A stretch of 64,000 bases of DNA, from NCBI RefSeq assembly GCF_002863225.1, contig NZ_PKEK01000035.1:1-64000 (forward strand), given 5' to 3'. Under the pieces are notes generated by a model. That model saw only the letters and a program-made list of their open reading frames with translations, had not been told where the DNA came from and searched no databases. Positions 21,946 through 33,662 of the stretch are shown here, piece after piece. Origin of the DNA: Mycobacterium sp. Lineage in GTDB: Bacteria; Actinomycetota; Actinomycetes; Mycobacteriales; Mycobacteriaceae. Within the stretch, counting starts at the first letter, position 1. Each line of letters begins with the position of its first letter. The position numbers and the translations under genes were made by a program.

Positions 21946-23123
21946 CGGGACACCCCCGCGGTGGCGAGCGCCGCCTGCCGGGCCCGCGCCACGGCGCCGG
22001 GTATCACCTGCAACGCCGCGTCGACGTCGGATTCGACGCTGGTGTGCCCCAGCGACAGGCGAAGTGATCCCCGGGCGCTGGCGGCGTCGGCACCCATCGC
22101 GATCAACACATGCGACGGCTGCGCAACGCCTGCCGTGCACGCCGATCCGGTCGAACACTCGATCCCGTTGGCGTCCAACAACATCAGCAACGCATCACCC
22201 TCACACCCGTCGAAGGTGAAGTGCGCGTTGCCGGGCAGTCGACGGACGCCGGTGGCGCCGTTGAGGCGGGTGTCCTCGACCGCGGCCAGCACGCCGGCGA
22301 TCAGGCGATCACGCAGCAGTCGCAGCCTCGCACTGTTGGCCTCCAACCCGTCGACGGCGATCTCGATTGCGGTGGCCATGCCGACGGCTGAGGCGACATC
22401 GGGTGTACCGGAACGAATGTCACGCTCTTGACCGCCGCCATGCGACATCGGCGTGGTGCTGACGTCGCGGCGCAGCAGCAGCGCACCCGCGCCCACCGGA
22501 CCGCCGAACTTGTGCGCGGCCACGCTCATCGCCGACAACTGGCTGGCCCCGAAGTCGACCGGCAGCTGGCCCACCGCCTGCACCGCGTCGCTGTGCATGG
22601 GGATGTCGAATTCAGCCGCCACCGCAGCCAGTTCGTCGATCGGCATGATCGTGCCGACCTCGTTGTTCGCCCACATCACCGTGACCAGCGCGACGTCGTC
22701 GTGTTGCTCCAGCGCGTCCCGTAGCGATGCCGCGGACACCGATCCGTCCGCGCCCGTCGGCAGCCAGGTCACCTCGGCGCCCTCGTGCTCGGCGAGCCAG
22801 ATCACCGCATCCAGCACGGCGTGATGTTCGACCTCGGTGGTGATGATCCGACGGTGGCGCGGCTCCGCGTCTCGGCGCGCCCAGTAGATGCCCTTGACGG
22901 CCAGGTTGTCACTCTCGGTGCCGCCGGCGGTGAAGATCACCTCGGACGGCCGGGCACCGAGTTTGGCCGCGATCAGCTCGCGGGCCTCCTCCATCCGCCG
23001 GCGCGCGAGACGACCGGTGGCGTGCAGCGACGAGGCGTTGCCGACGGTGCTCAGGACGGCCGTCATCGCCTCGACGGCCGCGGGGTGCATCGGGGAGGTG
23101 GCAGCGTGATCCAGGTAGACCAT
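21942..23123 (-). CDS. iscS: Cysteine desulfurase (IscS-like)
   Basis: 393 residues of the class V aminotransferase fold: '[16 protein letters not shown]', '[14 protein letters not shown]', PLP-binding Lys205 in '[12 protein letters not shown]', and the active-site loop '[10 protein letters not shown]' with the persulfide Cys at residue 329. It releases sulfur from cysteine for tRNA thiolation and Fe-S clusters. It is directly coupled to mnmA and corresponds to Rv3025c. Three further genes upstream (plsC-like, GNAT) run in the same direction. Confidence 0.97.
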   Translation of the reverse strand: MVYLDHAATSPMHPAAVEAMTAVLSTVGNASSLHATGRLARRRMEEARELIAAKLGARPSEVIFTAGGTESDNLAVKGIYWARRDAEPRHRRIITTEVEHHAVLDAVIWLAEHEGAEVTWLPTGADGSVSAASLRDALEQHDDVALVTVMWANNEVGTIMPIDELAAVAAEFDIPMHSDAVQAVGQLPVDFGASQLSAMSVAAHKFGGPVGAGALLLRRDVSTTPMSHGGGQERDIRSGTPDVASAVGMATAIEIAVDGLEANSARLRLLRDRLIAGVLAAVEDTRLNGATGVRRLPGNAHFTFDGCEGDALLMLLDANGIECSTGSACTAGVAQPSHVLIAMGADAASARGSLRLSLGHTSVESDVDAALQVIPGAVARARQAALATAGVSR

Positions 23124-23156
23124 GACCTGCCCAGGATAGCGAGCGCCTCCGGCGGG

Positions 23157-24110
23157 TCAGGAAGCCAGCACCGATGCCCGCCGGTCGTGATCCGAGGGCG
23201 GTGTAGCAGCGACCCGGACGGCCGCTTGGCAGCGACGGGCCAGCTCCCGCCGATCGGTTCCCGGCAGCTGCAGCGATTCGACGTAGATGTTCGCCACCGT
23301 GCGGCGGGCGACCATCAGCCGCCCGATCGATGCCAGCAGCGTGTCGTTGCCGATGTAGGCCGGCACTGTCGACACACTGCCGTCGCGGTGCGTGTACCGC
23401 AGCCGCAGCGGCTGGACCGGTCGGCCGGTGTCGACGGCGGCCTGGAACATCGCCGGGTAGTAGGGCCCCGCCCCCTGGTGGGAATGACCGCTCGGGCTCG
23501 GTGTTGCGGCTTCTCCTCGGGCCGCGGCGCGGCCCGCTCCGTCCCCGGATCGGCCGCACCAGGTGGTGCCCTCCGGGAAGGCCACCACCGTGTGGCCGGC
23601 GTACAACCGAGCCGCGACGCCGGCCACCACCTCGGGCAGCTGACGCAGCTTGGCGCGCTCGATCGGGATGACCTTGACGATGCGGGCCATCATCCGAACC
23701 GCCCAGGTGGTGGCCACGTCGGCGCGGGCCACGAACGACAGCGGCGAGGCCTTCCACCGGCTGGACGGCAGCGCCGCGCCGATCGTCAGGATGTCCAGCC
23801 ACGACATGTGGTCGCTGACCACCAGCACACCGGGCAGATTGCGGATCGGACCACCCGACACGGCGACCTTGACGCCGAGGCAGCACAGCAGCACGCGGCA
23901 GTAGATCTGCCGCGACTTCGACCAGCCCGGCAGCACCCCCGCCAGCAGCGGTAGGGCCGGTGCGAGAAGCACCAGCAGGGCGAATCGCCGGGCCACCCGC
24001 AGCGTCACGAACACTCGGCGGGTCGCCCGGTAGCCGCCGACCGGGATGCAGCTGGTGTCGCAGGTCGCCCGCGGCAGCCAGGCGTGGTCGCGCGGCGCGG
24101 GAGCGCTCAT
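23157..24110 (-). CDS. PlsC-family 1-acylglycerol-phosphate acyltransferase (OlsA-like)
   Basis: 317 residues. An N-terminal hydrophobic segment (about 32-62) anchors it to the membrane. The catalytic motif 'SDHMSWLD' (HX4D, about 97-104) and the later 'VAFPEGTTWCG' motif are intact. It transfers an acyl chain to a lysolipid. The coupled partner upstream is a GNAT acyltransferase of the OlsB type; the M. tuberculosis equivalents (Rv3026c/Rv3027c) have been proposed as the ornithine-lipid pair, so OlsA is the likely role. The start overlaps the stop of that gene by 1 bp within an ATGA. Confidence 0.85.
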   Translation of the reverse strand: MSAPAPRDHAWLPRATCDTSCIPVGGYRATRRVFVTLRVARRFALLVLLAPALPLLAGVLPGWSKSRQIYCRVLLCCLGVKVAVSGGPIRNLPGVLVVSDHMSWLDILTIGAALPSSRWKASPLSFVARADVATTWAVRMMARIVKVIPIERAKLRQLPEVVAGVAARLYAGHTVVAFPEGTTWCGRSGDGAGRAAARGEAATPSPSGHSHQGAGPYYPAMFQAAVDTGRPVQPLRLRYTHRDGSVSTVPAYIGNDTLLASIGRLMVARRTVANIYVESLQLPGTDRRELARRCQAAVRVAATPPSDHDRRASVLAS

Positions 24111-24940
24111 CAGACCGCCCGGCCCGCGGCTTCGGTGGCCGCCGTCATCGAGCGGAGGCGCCGCAGGTAGCGGGTGTCGGCCTCGCGCTTGTCCAGCAGA
24201 GCGGGGAAATCTCCGACGCCGAAGTCCGGGTCATGGGCCGGCTCACCGCAGATGCGCGCACCCAACCGCAGGTATCCCCGCATCAGCGGCGGTAGGACGG
24301 GTCGTGCGGGCGGTGCGATCTCGTCGAGCGAGCACCCGTCGATGATCACCGGCCGCCGCGGCACCACCCGGTAGTCGGCCGGCGCGGCATGGCGTCGCGA
24401 CACGAAGTCGCGCACCCCGCGGATCTGCGTGCCCGGCGGTTCACCGTCCGCCGCCACCGGTACCGATACGCAACCGGTGACGTAGTCGTAGTCGCAGCGG
24501 TCGAGATAGGCCAGGATGCCGGCCCACATCAGCAGCACGACGGCACCGTTGCGGTGCTCGTTGTGCACCGCCGCCCGGCCCATCTCCACCAGTGAGGGCC
24601 GCAACGAATCCAGCGACCGAATGTCGAATTCCGTTGCGGTGTAAAGCCCTCCGGCCGCCACAGCACCGACTGGCGTCAGCATGCGATAGCAACCGACCAG
24701 TTGGCCGGAGCTCTCCTCGCGCACCAGCAGGTGGTCACAGTGCTCGTCGAAGCAATCGGCGTCGAGACCGTCGCCGCTGAGCGTAAACCCGGGCTCGCGG
24801 CTGAACACGTCGTAACGCAGGCGCTGAGCAGACTCGATGTCATCGGGGTCTGTCGACAGCAGCAGCGAATAGCGCGGTTCTGTCGATGAACGTGCCTGCG
24901 AAGCGGGTATGAGGACCGATTCGGTACGCATGTGCGCCAC
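24110..24940 (-). CDS. GNAT-type N-acyltransferase (OlsB-like, Rv3027c equivalent)
   Basis: 276 residues from 24940; the ATG at 24931 is an equally good start. The Acetyltransf_5 pattern is visible: 'SAQRLRYDVFSREPGF' (about 40-55), 'DEHCDHLLVREESSGQLVGCYRML', 'EMGRAAVHNEHRNG' and 'LMWAGILAYLDRCDYDYVTGCVSVP'. Members transfer long acyl chains to ornithine or related amino acids, or make acyl-homoserine-lactone-like products. Pairing with a PlsC enzyme favours ornithine-lipid synthesis. It is the first gene of the minus-strand run to mnmA, divergent from the monooxygenase. Confidence 0.82.
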   Translation of the reverse strand: MAHMRTESVLIPASQARSSTEPRYSLLLSTDPDDIESAQRLRYDVFSREPGFTLSGDGLDADCFDEHCDHLLVREESSGQLVGCYRMLTPVGAVAAGGLYTATEFDIRSLDSLRPSLVEMGRAAVHNEHRNGAVVLLMWAGILAYLDRCDYDYVTGCVSVPVAADGEPPGTQIRGVRDFVSRRHAAPADYRVVPRRPVIIDGCSLDEIAPPARPVLPPLMRGYLRLGARICGEPAHDPDFGVGDFPALLDKREADTRYLRRLRSMTAATEAAGRAV

Positions 24941-24998
24941 TGTTGCGTCGTTGTCCAGCTAATTGGCATCGTCGCCGTAACGTGTCCATGCACGGTAG

Positions 24999-26843
24999 AT
25001 GACGATGTCGCAGCCCAATTCCAAACATTGGGAAGCGGGCGACGTTGCCTGGGTCACAAAATTGGTCCACTATTCAGCCGTGACGTCTGGCCAGGCTGGG
25101 GATGGCTTCGATCCCGACAAGCTGCGCCTCAAATACGCCGAAGAACGGCAACGCCGGTTACGTGGCGACGGCATCTCCCAATATGTCGAGATCGCGGGCG
25201 CTTTCAGCAAGTTCGGCGACGACCCGTGGGCTAACCCGGACTTCGACCGCGCCCCGATCAGGGACTCGGTCGATGTGGCCGTGGTCGGGGCCGGCTTCGG
25301 CGGACTGCTGATCGGGGCGCGCTGTAAGCAACTCGGCGTGGACAACGTCCGCCTGATCGACAAGGCCGCCGACGTCGGCGGAACCTGGTACTGGAACCGG
25401 TATCCCGGGATCGCCTGCGACGTCGAGTCCTATGTCTACATGCCACTTCTCGAGGAGCTCGGCTACATACCGACCGAGAAATACGCCAAGGGTGCCGAGA
25501 TCTGGAAGCACTGTCGCCGCATCGCCGAGCATTTCGACTTGTACCGCGACGCGTGCCTGCAGACCGAGGTGCAGGAAATCCGTTGGGAGCCGGGTACTTC
25601 CCGATGGATCATCTCGACCGATCGCGGTGACGAGATTCGCGCCCGATTCGTGGCGATGGCCAACGGCTACCTGCAGAAGCCGAAACTGCCTGGGATCGCG
25701 GGTATTACCGACTTCGCCGGACACACCTTCCACACCAGTCGCTGGGACTACGACTACACCGGCGAGGACTTGGGCGCATTGTCCGACAAGCGGGTCGGAA
25801 TCGTCGGCACCGGCGCAACCGCCATCCAGTGCGTGCCGAGGCTCGCCGAGGCAGCCGGAGAGTTGTTCGTCTTCCAGAGGACTCCATCGACAGTCGACGT
25901 GCGGGCCAACCGCCCGACCGAGCCGGACTGGGCCGCGTCGCTGGAACCGGGTTGGCAGCGGCGACGGATGGAGAACTTCCAAATCCTCACTGCCGGAGGG
26001 TCATCCGACGAGGATCTGGTCGACGATGCATGGACCAGCCTCACCAGGACGATGCCGATCGTCAACGAAGGCGGCCCGAACGCCGCCGAGATGGCCGACT
26101 TCGCCAAAATGGAGGAGATCAGGGCCCGGGTCGAGGCCATTGTCACCGACTCCACGACGGCCGAGGCGCTCAAGCCCTGGTACGGCTACTACTGCAAGCG
26201 GCCGTGCTTCCACGACGAGTATCTGCAGGCGTTCAACCGCGGCAACGTCACACTGGTCAATACCCACGGTCTCGGAGTCGAGCAGATCACCGCCGCCGGC
26301 GTCGTGGTGGACGGGGTCGAATACCCCTTGGACTGCCTGATTTTCGCCACCGGGTTCGAGGTCGGCACCAGCTACTCGCAGCGCACCGGCTTCGACATCG
26401 TCGGCCACGACGGGCTCACCCTCACCGAGAAGTGGTCCGACGGTGTCCGCACTCTGCACGGCCTGCACGTCAACGGCTTTCCGAACTGCTTCATCGAGAG
26501 CATCGCGCAATCCGGCTTCACGGTGAACTTCCCGTACCTGATCGACACCCAGTCCCGACACATCGCCTGGGTCATCGCGTGGGCGCTGCAACACGACGCC
26601 GGCGAAGTCGAGGCCACCGCCGATGCCGAGGCCGCCTGGGTCGACACCGTCGTCCAGCGCTCCAGCGTCATCGCCGGACGGCGCGAGGCATGCACCCCCG
26701 GCTACTACAACCGCGAGGGCCAAGCGAGTGCACGACTCAACAAAGACAGCTTCTTCTTCGGCAGCCCAACCGAATACGCCGACATCCTGGAGGCCTGGCG
26801 CAGCGCCGAAACCCTCGAGGGCTTCGATATCCGGCTCGGCTAG
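24999..26843 (+). CDS. Baeyer-Villiger-type FAD/NADPH monooxygenase
   Basis: 614 residues. It has the longer N-terminal extension of the cyclododecanone/steroid monooxygenase branch. The FAD loop GAGFGG is at 97-102. The fingerprint 'FAGHTFHTSRWDYDY' (F-x-G-x-x-x-H-x-x-x-W-D) lies near 230-245, followed by the NADPH loop 'VGTGATAIQCVPRL' at about 260. These enzymes insert oxygen next to ketones to give esters or lactones, often on cyclic, steroidal or long-chain ketones. The substrate is unknown. Start 24999 or the ATG at 25005. The gene ends tail to tail with the PPOX gene (4-bp overlap). Confidence 0.88.
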   Translation: MTMSQPNSKHWEAGDVAWVTKLVHYSAVTSGQAGDGFDPDKLRLKYAEERQRRLRGDGISQYVEIAGAFSKFGDDPWANPDFDRAPIRDSVDVAVVGAGFGGLLIGARCKQLGVDNVRLIDKAADVGGTWYWNRYPGIACDVESYVYMPLLEELGYIPTEKYAKGAEIWKHCRRIAEHFDLYRDACLQTEVQEIRWEPGTSRWIISTDRGDEIRARFVAMANGYLQKPKLPGIAGITDFAGHTFHTSRWDYDYTGEDLGALSDKRVGIVGTGATAIQCVPRLAEAAGELFVFQRTPSTVDVRANRPTEPDWAASLEPGWQRRRMENFQILTAGGSSDEDLVDDAWTSLTRTMPIVNEGGPNAAEMADFAKMEEIRARVEAIVTDSTTAEALKPWYGYYCKRPCFHDEYLQAFNRGNVTLVNTHGLGVEQITAAGVVVDGVEYPLDCLIFATGFEVGTSYSQRTGFDIVGHDGLTLTEKWSDGVRTLHGLHVNGFPNCFIESIAQSGFTVNFPYLIDTQSRHIAWVIAWALQHDAGEVEATADAEAAWVDTVVQRSSVIAGRREACTPGYYNREGQASARLNKDSFFFGSPTEYADILEAWRSAETLEGFDIRLG

Positions 26844-27229
26844 ACAGCGATCCGCAGAACCAGTCGCGGCTTTGATCCGCGCGCCAGGATGCGCTCGATG
26901 AACGTGACGATGGTGAACTCGAAGCCGTACTTGCGGTGGATCACGTCGGCCAGACGCTCAACGGTGGCGGGCTCGGTGATCACCTCGGCGACACCCTCTA
27001 CCGGGTGGGCGCCGTCGTGGACCTTCCCGCGCCGACTGCACGGCACCAGCAGGACCCGTGGATTGTTCTTGGCCCGCTTGGCCTTCCAACTGTCGGCGGG
27101 CGTCCAGACGAAGAGGTGATCGCCGTCCCGCCCGATCCACATCGGCGTCGCCACGGCGGTGCCGTCTTTCTTGAACGTCGTCAGCGATACGAACTTCTCA
27201 TCGCCCAGTGCCGACACTGCGTCTGACAT
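26840..27229 (-). CDS. PPOX-class F420/FMN-dependent split-barrel oxidoreductase
   Basis: 129 residues, a single split-barrel domain: 'KFVSLTTFKKDGTAVATPMWIGRDGDHLFVWT', 'KAKRAKNNPRVLLVPCSRRGKV' and 'VEGVAEVI'. The pattern matches the Rv1155/DDN-like PPOX-class F420-binding proteins of actinobacteria, which reduce or bind deazaflavin or flavin cofactors. The substrate is unknown. It is divergent from the iron-sulfur photolyase, with starts 47 bp apart. Confidence 0.85.
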   Translation of the reverse strand: MSDAVSALGDEKFVSLTTFKKDGTAVATPMWIGRDGDHLFVWTPADSWKAKRAKNNPRVLLVPCSRRGKVHDGAHPVEGVAEVITEPATVERLADVIHRKYGFEFTIVTFIERILARGSKPRLVLRIAV

Positions 27230-27276
27230 CGCGTCCCTCCTGGTTCAGAATCTGTCCGCGAGGGTATGGCACCGGT

Positions 27277-28755
27277 ATGAGTTCCGACACCCGGCGCTGG
27301 TGTTTCGCCGACCAGCTCGGGCCACATTTCCTCGACCAACCCGACCAGCCGGTCCTGCTGGTCGAATCGCGCGCCGTGTTCAGCCGCCGCCGCTTCCACC
27401 GGCAGAAAGCCCACCTCGTGCTCTCCGCGTTACGCCACCGCGCGGCCGAACTCGGCGACCAGGCCACGTTCCTGCGGACCCGCACCTACCGGGAGGCACT
27501 CGACCAGCTGGACGAGCCGCTCAGCGTGTGCCAGCCCACCTCGTGGGCGGCCGACCGGTTCGTCCGGTCGCTGCCGGGCGTGGAGGTTCTTCCGGCTCGC
27601 GGATTCTGCACCGACCGCGAAGCATTCGGCAAGTGGGCCGAGGGCCACGGAACCCTGAAGATGGAGAACTTCTACCGCGATGCGCGAAAGCGCTTCGACC
27701 TGCTGATGGAGGGCAACCAGCCCGCGCAGGGGCGGTGGAATTTCGATGCGGACAATCGTGAGCCCGCACCCAAGAGCAGCGATCTCGGGATCAAGGCGCC
27801 ATGGCGGCCCGACGAGGACGAGATCGACGAAAAGGTCCGCGAAGACCTCGACCGCTGGGAACGCGACGGCGACGTGTCGTTCGTCGGCCGCGACGGCCCG
27901 CGGGAGTTCGCCGTCACCGCAGCCGAAGCACAGCAGGCGCTGAAGGTGTTCATTCGAGACCGCTTGCCGCACTTCGGCCCTCACGAAGACGCCATCCTCA
28001 GCGGCGATCGCTTCATGGCGCACAGCCTGCTCTCGGCACCGATGAATCTCGGCTTGCTCGACCCGCTCGACTGCGCGTACGCCGCCGAGGACGCCTACCG
28101 GTCGGGCAAGGCGCCATTGGGAAGCGTCGAGGGTTACATACGGCAGCTGATCGGCTGGCGCGACTACATCTGGCATGTCTACTGGCACTTCGGGCGCAGC
28201 TACCGACGGCGCAACGCGCTGGAGGCCCGTACCCGGGTGCCGAAGTGGTTCGCCGAATTGGACGCCGACGCGGTGGAGGCGAACTGCCTCAAGGACGTGC
28301 TGGCGCAGGTTCGCGATCACGGCTGGGTGCATCACATTCCGCGACTGATGGTGCTGTCGAACTATGCCCTGCAGCGCGGCTGGAACCCGGCCGCGATGAC
28401 CGACTGGTTCCATCGCTGCTTCGTCGACGGTTACGAGTGGGTGATGGTGGCCAATGTGGTGGGCATGTCCCAGCACGCCGACGGTGGGCTGATGGCGACC
28501 AAGCCGTACGTCTCCGGCGGCGCGTACATCAACCGGATGAGCAACTATTGCGGCGACTGCCGTTACCGTCCCAGCGAGCGAGTAGGCGATCACGCCTGCC
28601 CGTTCACCGGCGGTTACTGGTCGTTCCTGGACCGCAACGCCGAACACCTGGCGAACAACTACCGGATGAACCAGCCGCTGGCCGGAATGCGTCGACTCCG
28701 CGATCTCGGCGATGTCGTCGAACAGCAACGAAGTCTGGGCGGGCGGGCGCCGTAA
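27277..28755 (+). CDS. FeS-BCP type photolyase/cryptochrome (prokaryotic (6-4) photolyase family)
   Basis: 492 residues from the ATG at 27277. This is the deoxyribodipyrimidine-photolyase-related family ('WCFADQLGPHFLD' at the start). The four [4Fe-4S] ligands are all visible: Cys337, Cys425, Cys428 and Cys441 ('NYCGDCRY...HACPF'). Their spacing matches the ligands I recall for Agrobacterium PhrB. These enzymes carry FAD and a lumazine antenna and repair (6-4) photoproducts or act as light receptors. The stop overlaps the next start (TAATG), so the SRPBCC protein is co-translated. Confidence 0.93.
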   Translation: MSSDTRRWCFADQLGPHFLDQPDQPVLLVESRAVFSRRRFHRQKAHLVLSALRHRAAELGDQATFLRTRTYREALDQLDEPLSVCQPTSWAADRFVRSLPGVEVLPARGFCTDREAFGKWAEGHGTLKMENFYRDARKRFDLLMEGNQPAQGRWNFDADNREPAPKSSDLGIKAPWRPDEDEIDEKVREDLDRWERDGDVSFVGRDGPREFAVTAAEAQQALKVFIRDRLPHFGPHEDAILSGDRFMAHSLLSAPMNLGLLDPLDCAYAAEDAYRSGKAPLGSVEGYIRQLIGWRDYIWHVYWHFGRSYRRRNALEARTRVPKWFAELDADAVEANCLKDVLAQVRDHGWVHHIPRLMVLSNYALQRGWNPAAMTDWFHRCFVDGYEWVMVANVVGMSQHADGGLMATKPYVSGGAYINRMSNYCGDCRYRPSERVGDHACPFTGGYWSFLDRNAEHLANNYRMNQPLAGMRRLRDLGDVVEQQRSLGGRAP

Positions 28756-29135
28756 TGCTTGCCGTCGACCGCTTCATCGCTGCGCCACCGTCGGTGGTGT
28801 GGAGCGTTCTCGTCGACCTCGATAAGTGGCCCATCTGGGGGCCGACGGTCAGCGGGGCCTCGCTCGATCACCCGTACACCAGCCTGGAATCGGGTGTAAC
28901 CGGTTCGGTGCGTACATCATTGGGAGTTTCCGCCCCGTTCACCATCACCGAGTTCGAACCTGGCCGGCATTGGGCTTGGAGAGTGGCCGGCATCCCGGCA
29001 ACCCATCACCGAGTCGAGCCGGCCGACGGCGGGGCGCGAGCAAGTATGTCAGCGCCGCTGTGGGCGGCTCCCTATCTGTCGGTGTGCGCGATCGCGCTAC
29101 GCCGCATCGAAGCGATCGCGACCGCCGGCCCGTAG
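28755..29135 (+). CDS. SRPBCC/START-like ligand-binding protein
   Basis: 126 residues. It opens with 'LAVDRFIAAPPSVVWSVLVDLDKWPIWGPTVSGA', the standard N-terminal strand and helix of polyketide-cyclase/SRPBCC folds, and has 'FTITEFEPGRHWAWRVAGIPATHHRVEP' in the middle. Such folds bind hydrophobic molecules; no catalytic residues can be assigned. It overlaps the photolyase stop by 1 bp, so its function may be linked to the photoreceptor or its chromophore. That link is inference. Confidence 0.8.
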   Translation: MLAVDRFIAAPPSVVWSVLVDLDKWPIWGPTVSGASLDHPYTSLESGVTGSVRTSLGVSAPFTITEFEPGRHWAWRVAGIPATHHRVEPADGGARASMSAPLWAAPYLSVCAIALRRIEAIATAGP

Positions 29136-29142
29136 TCGACCG

Positions 29143-29643
29143 TCACCACCCCATCGATCCTGGAATTCCCTTGAAGGGACCGACAATCCAACTGGTGACC
29201 CAACCGCCGTAGAAACCACCCGGCTGGGGCGTCACCTCTTCTCCGTTGACGGTGCAACGATCCACGGCCGCGGCCATCACCGCGATCGCACCCGCCAGCG
29301 CCACGAAACCGGGGGTGGGTCGCAGGTAGGTCCATGCCGCCCGCGGCGCGACCCGGCCATCGGTGCATAGGTCGTAATACGTTGCCTGCCCCTTCCATTC
29401 GCACCATGACGCACCGTCGGCGGGCCGCAGCACCCCGGCGTCGAACGCGGTTTCGGGCAGGTAGTAGGTCGGCGGATGACTGGTCTCCAGCACCCGCCAG
29501 CCGCGGGTGGTCGATGCGATCGTCCGGCCACCCAGCTCGACGGTGATCGAGCCGGCGAATTCCTCCAGCCTGGGCGGTCGCGGGTAGTCCCACACCGATT
29601 CCTGTCCAGGTCCGGGTTTGTCAGGGGTCGGCCACGGCGTCAC
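29143..29643 (-). CDS. DUF427 domain protein
   Basis: 166 residues from the GTG at 29643. The DUF427 core is seen as 'ITVELGGRTIASTTRGWRVLETSHPPTYYLPETAFDAGVL', 'SWCEWKGQATYYDL' and 'AAWTYLRPTPGF', a small beta-tent fold of unknown function common in actinobacteria. An extra ~45-residue tail contains 'DRCTVNGEEVTPQPGGFYGGWV'. It is convergent with the SRPBCC gene and divergent from glgX. The same frame stays open for another 1.7 kb inside glgX because of codon composition; that part is not coding. Confidence 0.85.
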   Translation of the reverse strand: MTPWPTPDKPGPGQESVWDYPRPPRLEEFAGSITVELGGRTIASTTRGWRVLETSHPPTYYLPETAFDAGVLRPADGASWCEWKGQATYYDLCTDGRVAPRAAWTYLRPTPGFVALAGAIAVMAAAVDRCTVNGEEVTPQPGGFYGGWVTSWIVGPFKGIPGSMGW

Positions 29644-29730
29644 ACCCTCATTGTGCCCCGCTTCACAGCATGTGTGACTCGCCGCACGGCGGGTAACCTG
29701 CACCGTCGGGTCGCGTCTTGTGGCCCCCGA

Positions 29731-31881
<2,151 letters not shown>

Positions 31882-31904
31882 GCCTGCAGCACAACCGATG
31901 TCAA

Positions 31905-32183
31905 TCAGCCGTGCGGAGCCTCGGAGATCTTGCTCTCGGGCTTGCCCAGCGTCTGGCAGTAGGTGGCCGCCGACAACCTGGTGGCGGTGATCTGCAGATT
32001 CGCCGGCTCAGAGCCGCTCTTGTCCTTCAGCATTTTGCTGATCTCTTCGTTCTGCTTCTTCTCGTCCTGCGTGGTGAAGTCTTTGCACTTGGTGTCACCA
32101 CCGGTGTTGATCACTTGAGAAGCCGAACAACCACTGAACAGAACCGCCGCGATCGCGATCGCGGCGGGCGCCATTGCCTTCAT
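31905..32183 (-). CDS. Small lipoprotein with HdeA-like domain
   Basis: 92 residues from the ATG at 32183, with AGGAAAGG about 10 bases upstream. The signal peptide ends in lipobox FSGC (Cys about 19). The mature region is 'GDTKCKDFTTQDEKKQNEEISKML...NLQITATRLSAATYCQTLGKPESKI'. The two remaining cysteines (about 33 and 75) match the disulfide arrangement of the HdeA-like small periplasmic chaperone fold that some mycobacterial proteins are assigned to. The role, possibly acid or envelope stress, is inference. Confidence 0.7.
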   Translation of the reverse strand: MKAMAPAAIAIAAVLFSGCSASQVINTGGDTKCKDFTTQDEKKQNEEISKMLKDKSGSEPANLQITATRLSAATYCQTLGKPESKISEAPHG

Positions 32184-32256
32184 GTCGAGCCCTTTCCTGG
32201 GAGGATAAGCACCTGTCTTTTCACCCGGGCGGGGGATTTCAAACCTCACCAGGCCT

Positions 32257-32598
32257 TCATGGTGGCGACAACCGGATTCGGATGGGTCCACGTGCCGGCC
32301 GGCGGGGATCGACGACGTCACCGCGCTGGGTGATGTCCACGTCGCCGTCGCACGCCAATTCGAAAGCGAGGCTGCGACTCAACTCGGTCAGGTTGCGCCA
32401 CTCGGAGCCACCGACCGCGCGCGCCGCATCGGAGGGACAGATGCTCGAATCCGGGCCGCGGTGGTGCGTGAGCGCCATGATCGCCGCCCGCAGTCGCGCC
32501 GCGTCCGACCCGCCGCCGAGTGCGCTCCTGGCGGCCTGGGCGCCGGGACCGCCGCCGTCAGCCGCCCGGGCCAGCTCTCGCCGGGGGTCGCTGCTCAT
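32257..32598 (-). CDS. DUF3253 winged-helix-like protein
   Basis: 113 residues. The C-terminal part has the DUF3253 pattern: 'LRAAIMALTHHRG...SICPSDAARAVGGSEWRNLTELSRSLAFELACDGDVDITQRGDVVDPRRPARGPIRIR' (about 37-110), a small winged-helix fold. DNA binding has not been shown for the family. The first 35 residues are Gly/Ala-rich linker. It is followed downstream by the lipoprotein gene on the same strand. Confidence 0.75.
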   Translation of the reverse strand: MSSDPRRELARAADGGGPGAQAARSALGGGSDAARLRAAIMALTHHRGPDSSICPSDAARAVGGSEWRNLTELSRSLAFELACDGDVDITQRGDVVDPRRPARGPIRIRLSPP

Positions 32599-32621
32599 GC
32601 AACCAGGCTAGGCCCGCGGAC

Positions 32622-32660
32622 AAAAAAGCCCCCGACACGCGCAGGCGTGCGGGGGCTTTT
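32622..32660. terminator. Bidirectional rho-independent terminator upstream of the DUF3253 gene and downstream of etfA
   Basis: A near-perfect stem, GCCCCCGACACGC and GCGTGCGGGGGC, around a very short loop has an A run on the left (AAAAAA at 32622) and TTTT on the right. It is a textbook intrinsic terminator readable from both strands, and it closes the etfBA transcript running from the right. Confidence 0.9.
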
Positions 32661-32669
32661 CGCGACAGA

Positions 32670-33626
32670 TCAGCCCTTGCGGGTCTTGACTGCTTCGGTG
32701 AGTTGCGGCGCGACCTTGAACAGGTCGCCGACGATGCCGTAGTCGGCGATCTCGAAGATCGGCGCCTCTTCGTCCTTGTTGACCGCGACGATCGTCTTGG
32801 AGGTCTGCATGCCGGCCCGGTGCTGGATGGCCCCGGAGATGCCCAACGCGATGTAGAGCTGCGGCGAGACGGTCTTGCCGGTCTGGCCCACCTGGAACTG
32901 GCCCGGGTAGTAGCCGGAGTCCACCGCGGCGCGCGATGCGCCCACTGCGGCACCCAGCGAATCGGCCAGCTCCTCGACGACGGTGAACTTGTCGGCGCTG
33001 CCGACACCGCGACCGCCCGAGACCACGATGGTGGCTTCGGTGAGTTCCGGGCGGTCGCCGGCGACGGCCGGCTCGCGCGAGGTGATCTTGGTGGCGTTCT
33101 CGGCGGGCTCGGGAACCTCGACGTCGACCTTCTCGCCGGCGCCGTCGGAGGGCTCGGCGTCGATCGCGCCCGGACGCACGGTGATCACCGGGGTGTCACC
33201 GTTGGCCTGACCCTCGACGGTGAACGCGCCACCGAAGATGGACCAGATCGCCTTGTTGTCGGCTTGCACGTCGACGACGTCGACCAGCAGACCCGAGCCG
33301 ATCCGGGCAGCGAGCCGGCCCGCGATCTCCTTGCCGTCGGCGTTGGCGGCCAGCAAAACGGCTGCCGGAGAAGCGGATTCGGCCAACGAGGCGAGCACGT
33401 CGACGACCGGGGTGACCAAATAGTTCTCGGCGGTGTCTGACTCGGCGACGTAGATCTTCGCGGCGCCGGCCGACTTCAGCCCGTCGATGAGCGGCTCGGC
33501 GGTGCCGGGCTTACCCACCACGACGGCGGCCGGTTCACCCAAAACGCGTGCCGCAGTGATCAATTCGGCGGTGACCTTCTTGACAGCGCCTTCAGCGTGC
33601 TCGACGAGCACCAATACTTCAGCCAT
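32670..33626 (-). CDS. etfA: Electron transfer flavoprotein alpha subunit
   Basis: 318 residues. '[27 protein letters not shown]' opens the N-terminal domain. The C-terminal FAD-binding domain has the ETF-alpha signature '[67 protein letters not shown]'. Together with EtfB it carries electrons from acyl-CoA dehydrogenases to the membrane EtfD oxidoreductase. It is the second gene of an etfB-etfA operon (36-bp gap) ended by the terminator at 32622-32660. M. tuberculosis name: fixB. Confidence 0.97.
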   Translation of the reverse strand: MAEVLVLVEHAEGAVKKVTAELITAARVLGEPAAVVVGKPGTAEPLIDGLKSAGAAKIYVAESDTAENYLVTPVVDVLASLAESASPAAVLLAANADGKEIAGRLAARIGSGLLVDVVDVQADNKAIWSIFGGAFTVEGQANGDTPVITVRPGAIDAEPSDGAGEKVDVEVPEPAENATKITSREPAVAGDRPELTEATIVVSGGRGVGSADKFTVVEELADSLGAAVGASRAAVDSGYYPGQFQVGQTGKTVSPQLYIALGISGAIQHRAGMQTSKTIVAVNKDEEAPIFEIADYGIVGDLFKVAPQLTEAVKTRKG

Positions 33627-33662
33627 GAGTTGTTCCGTGTCTTTCGGTTAAAGGTTTACGTC

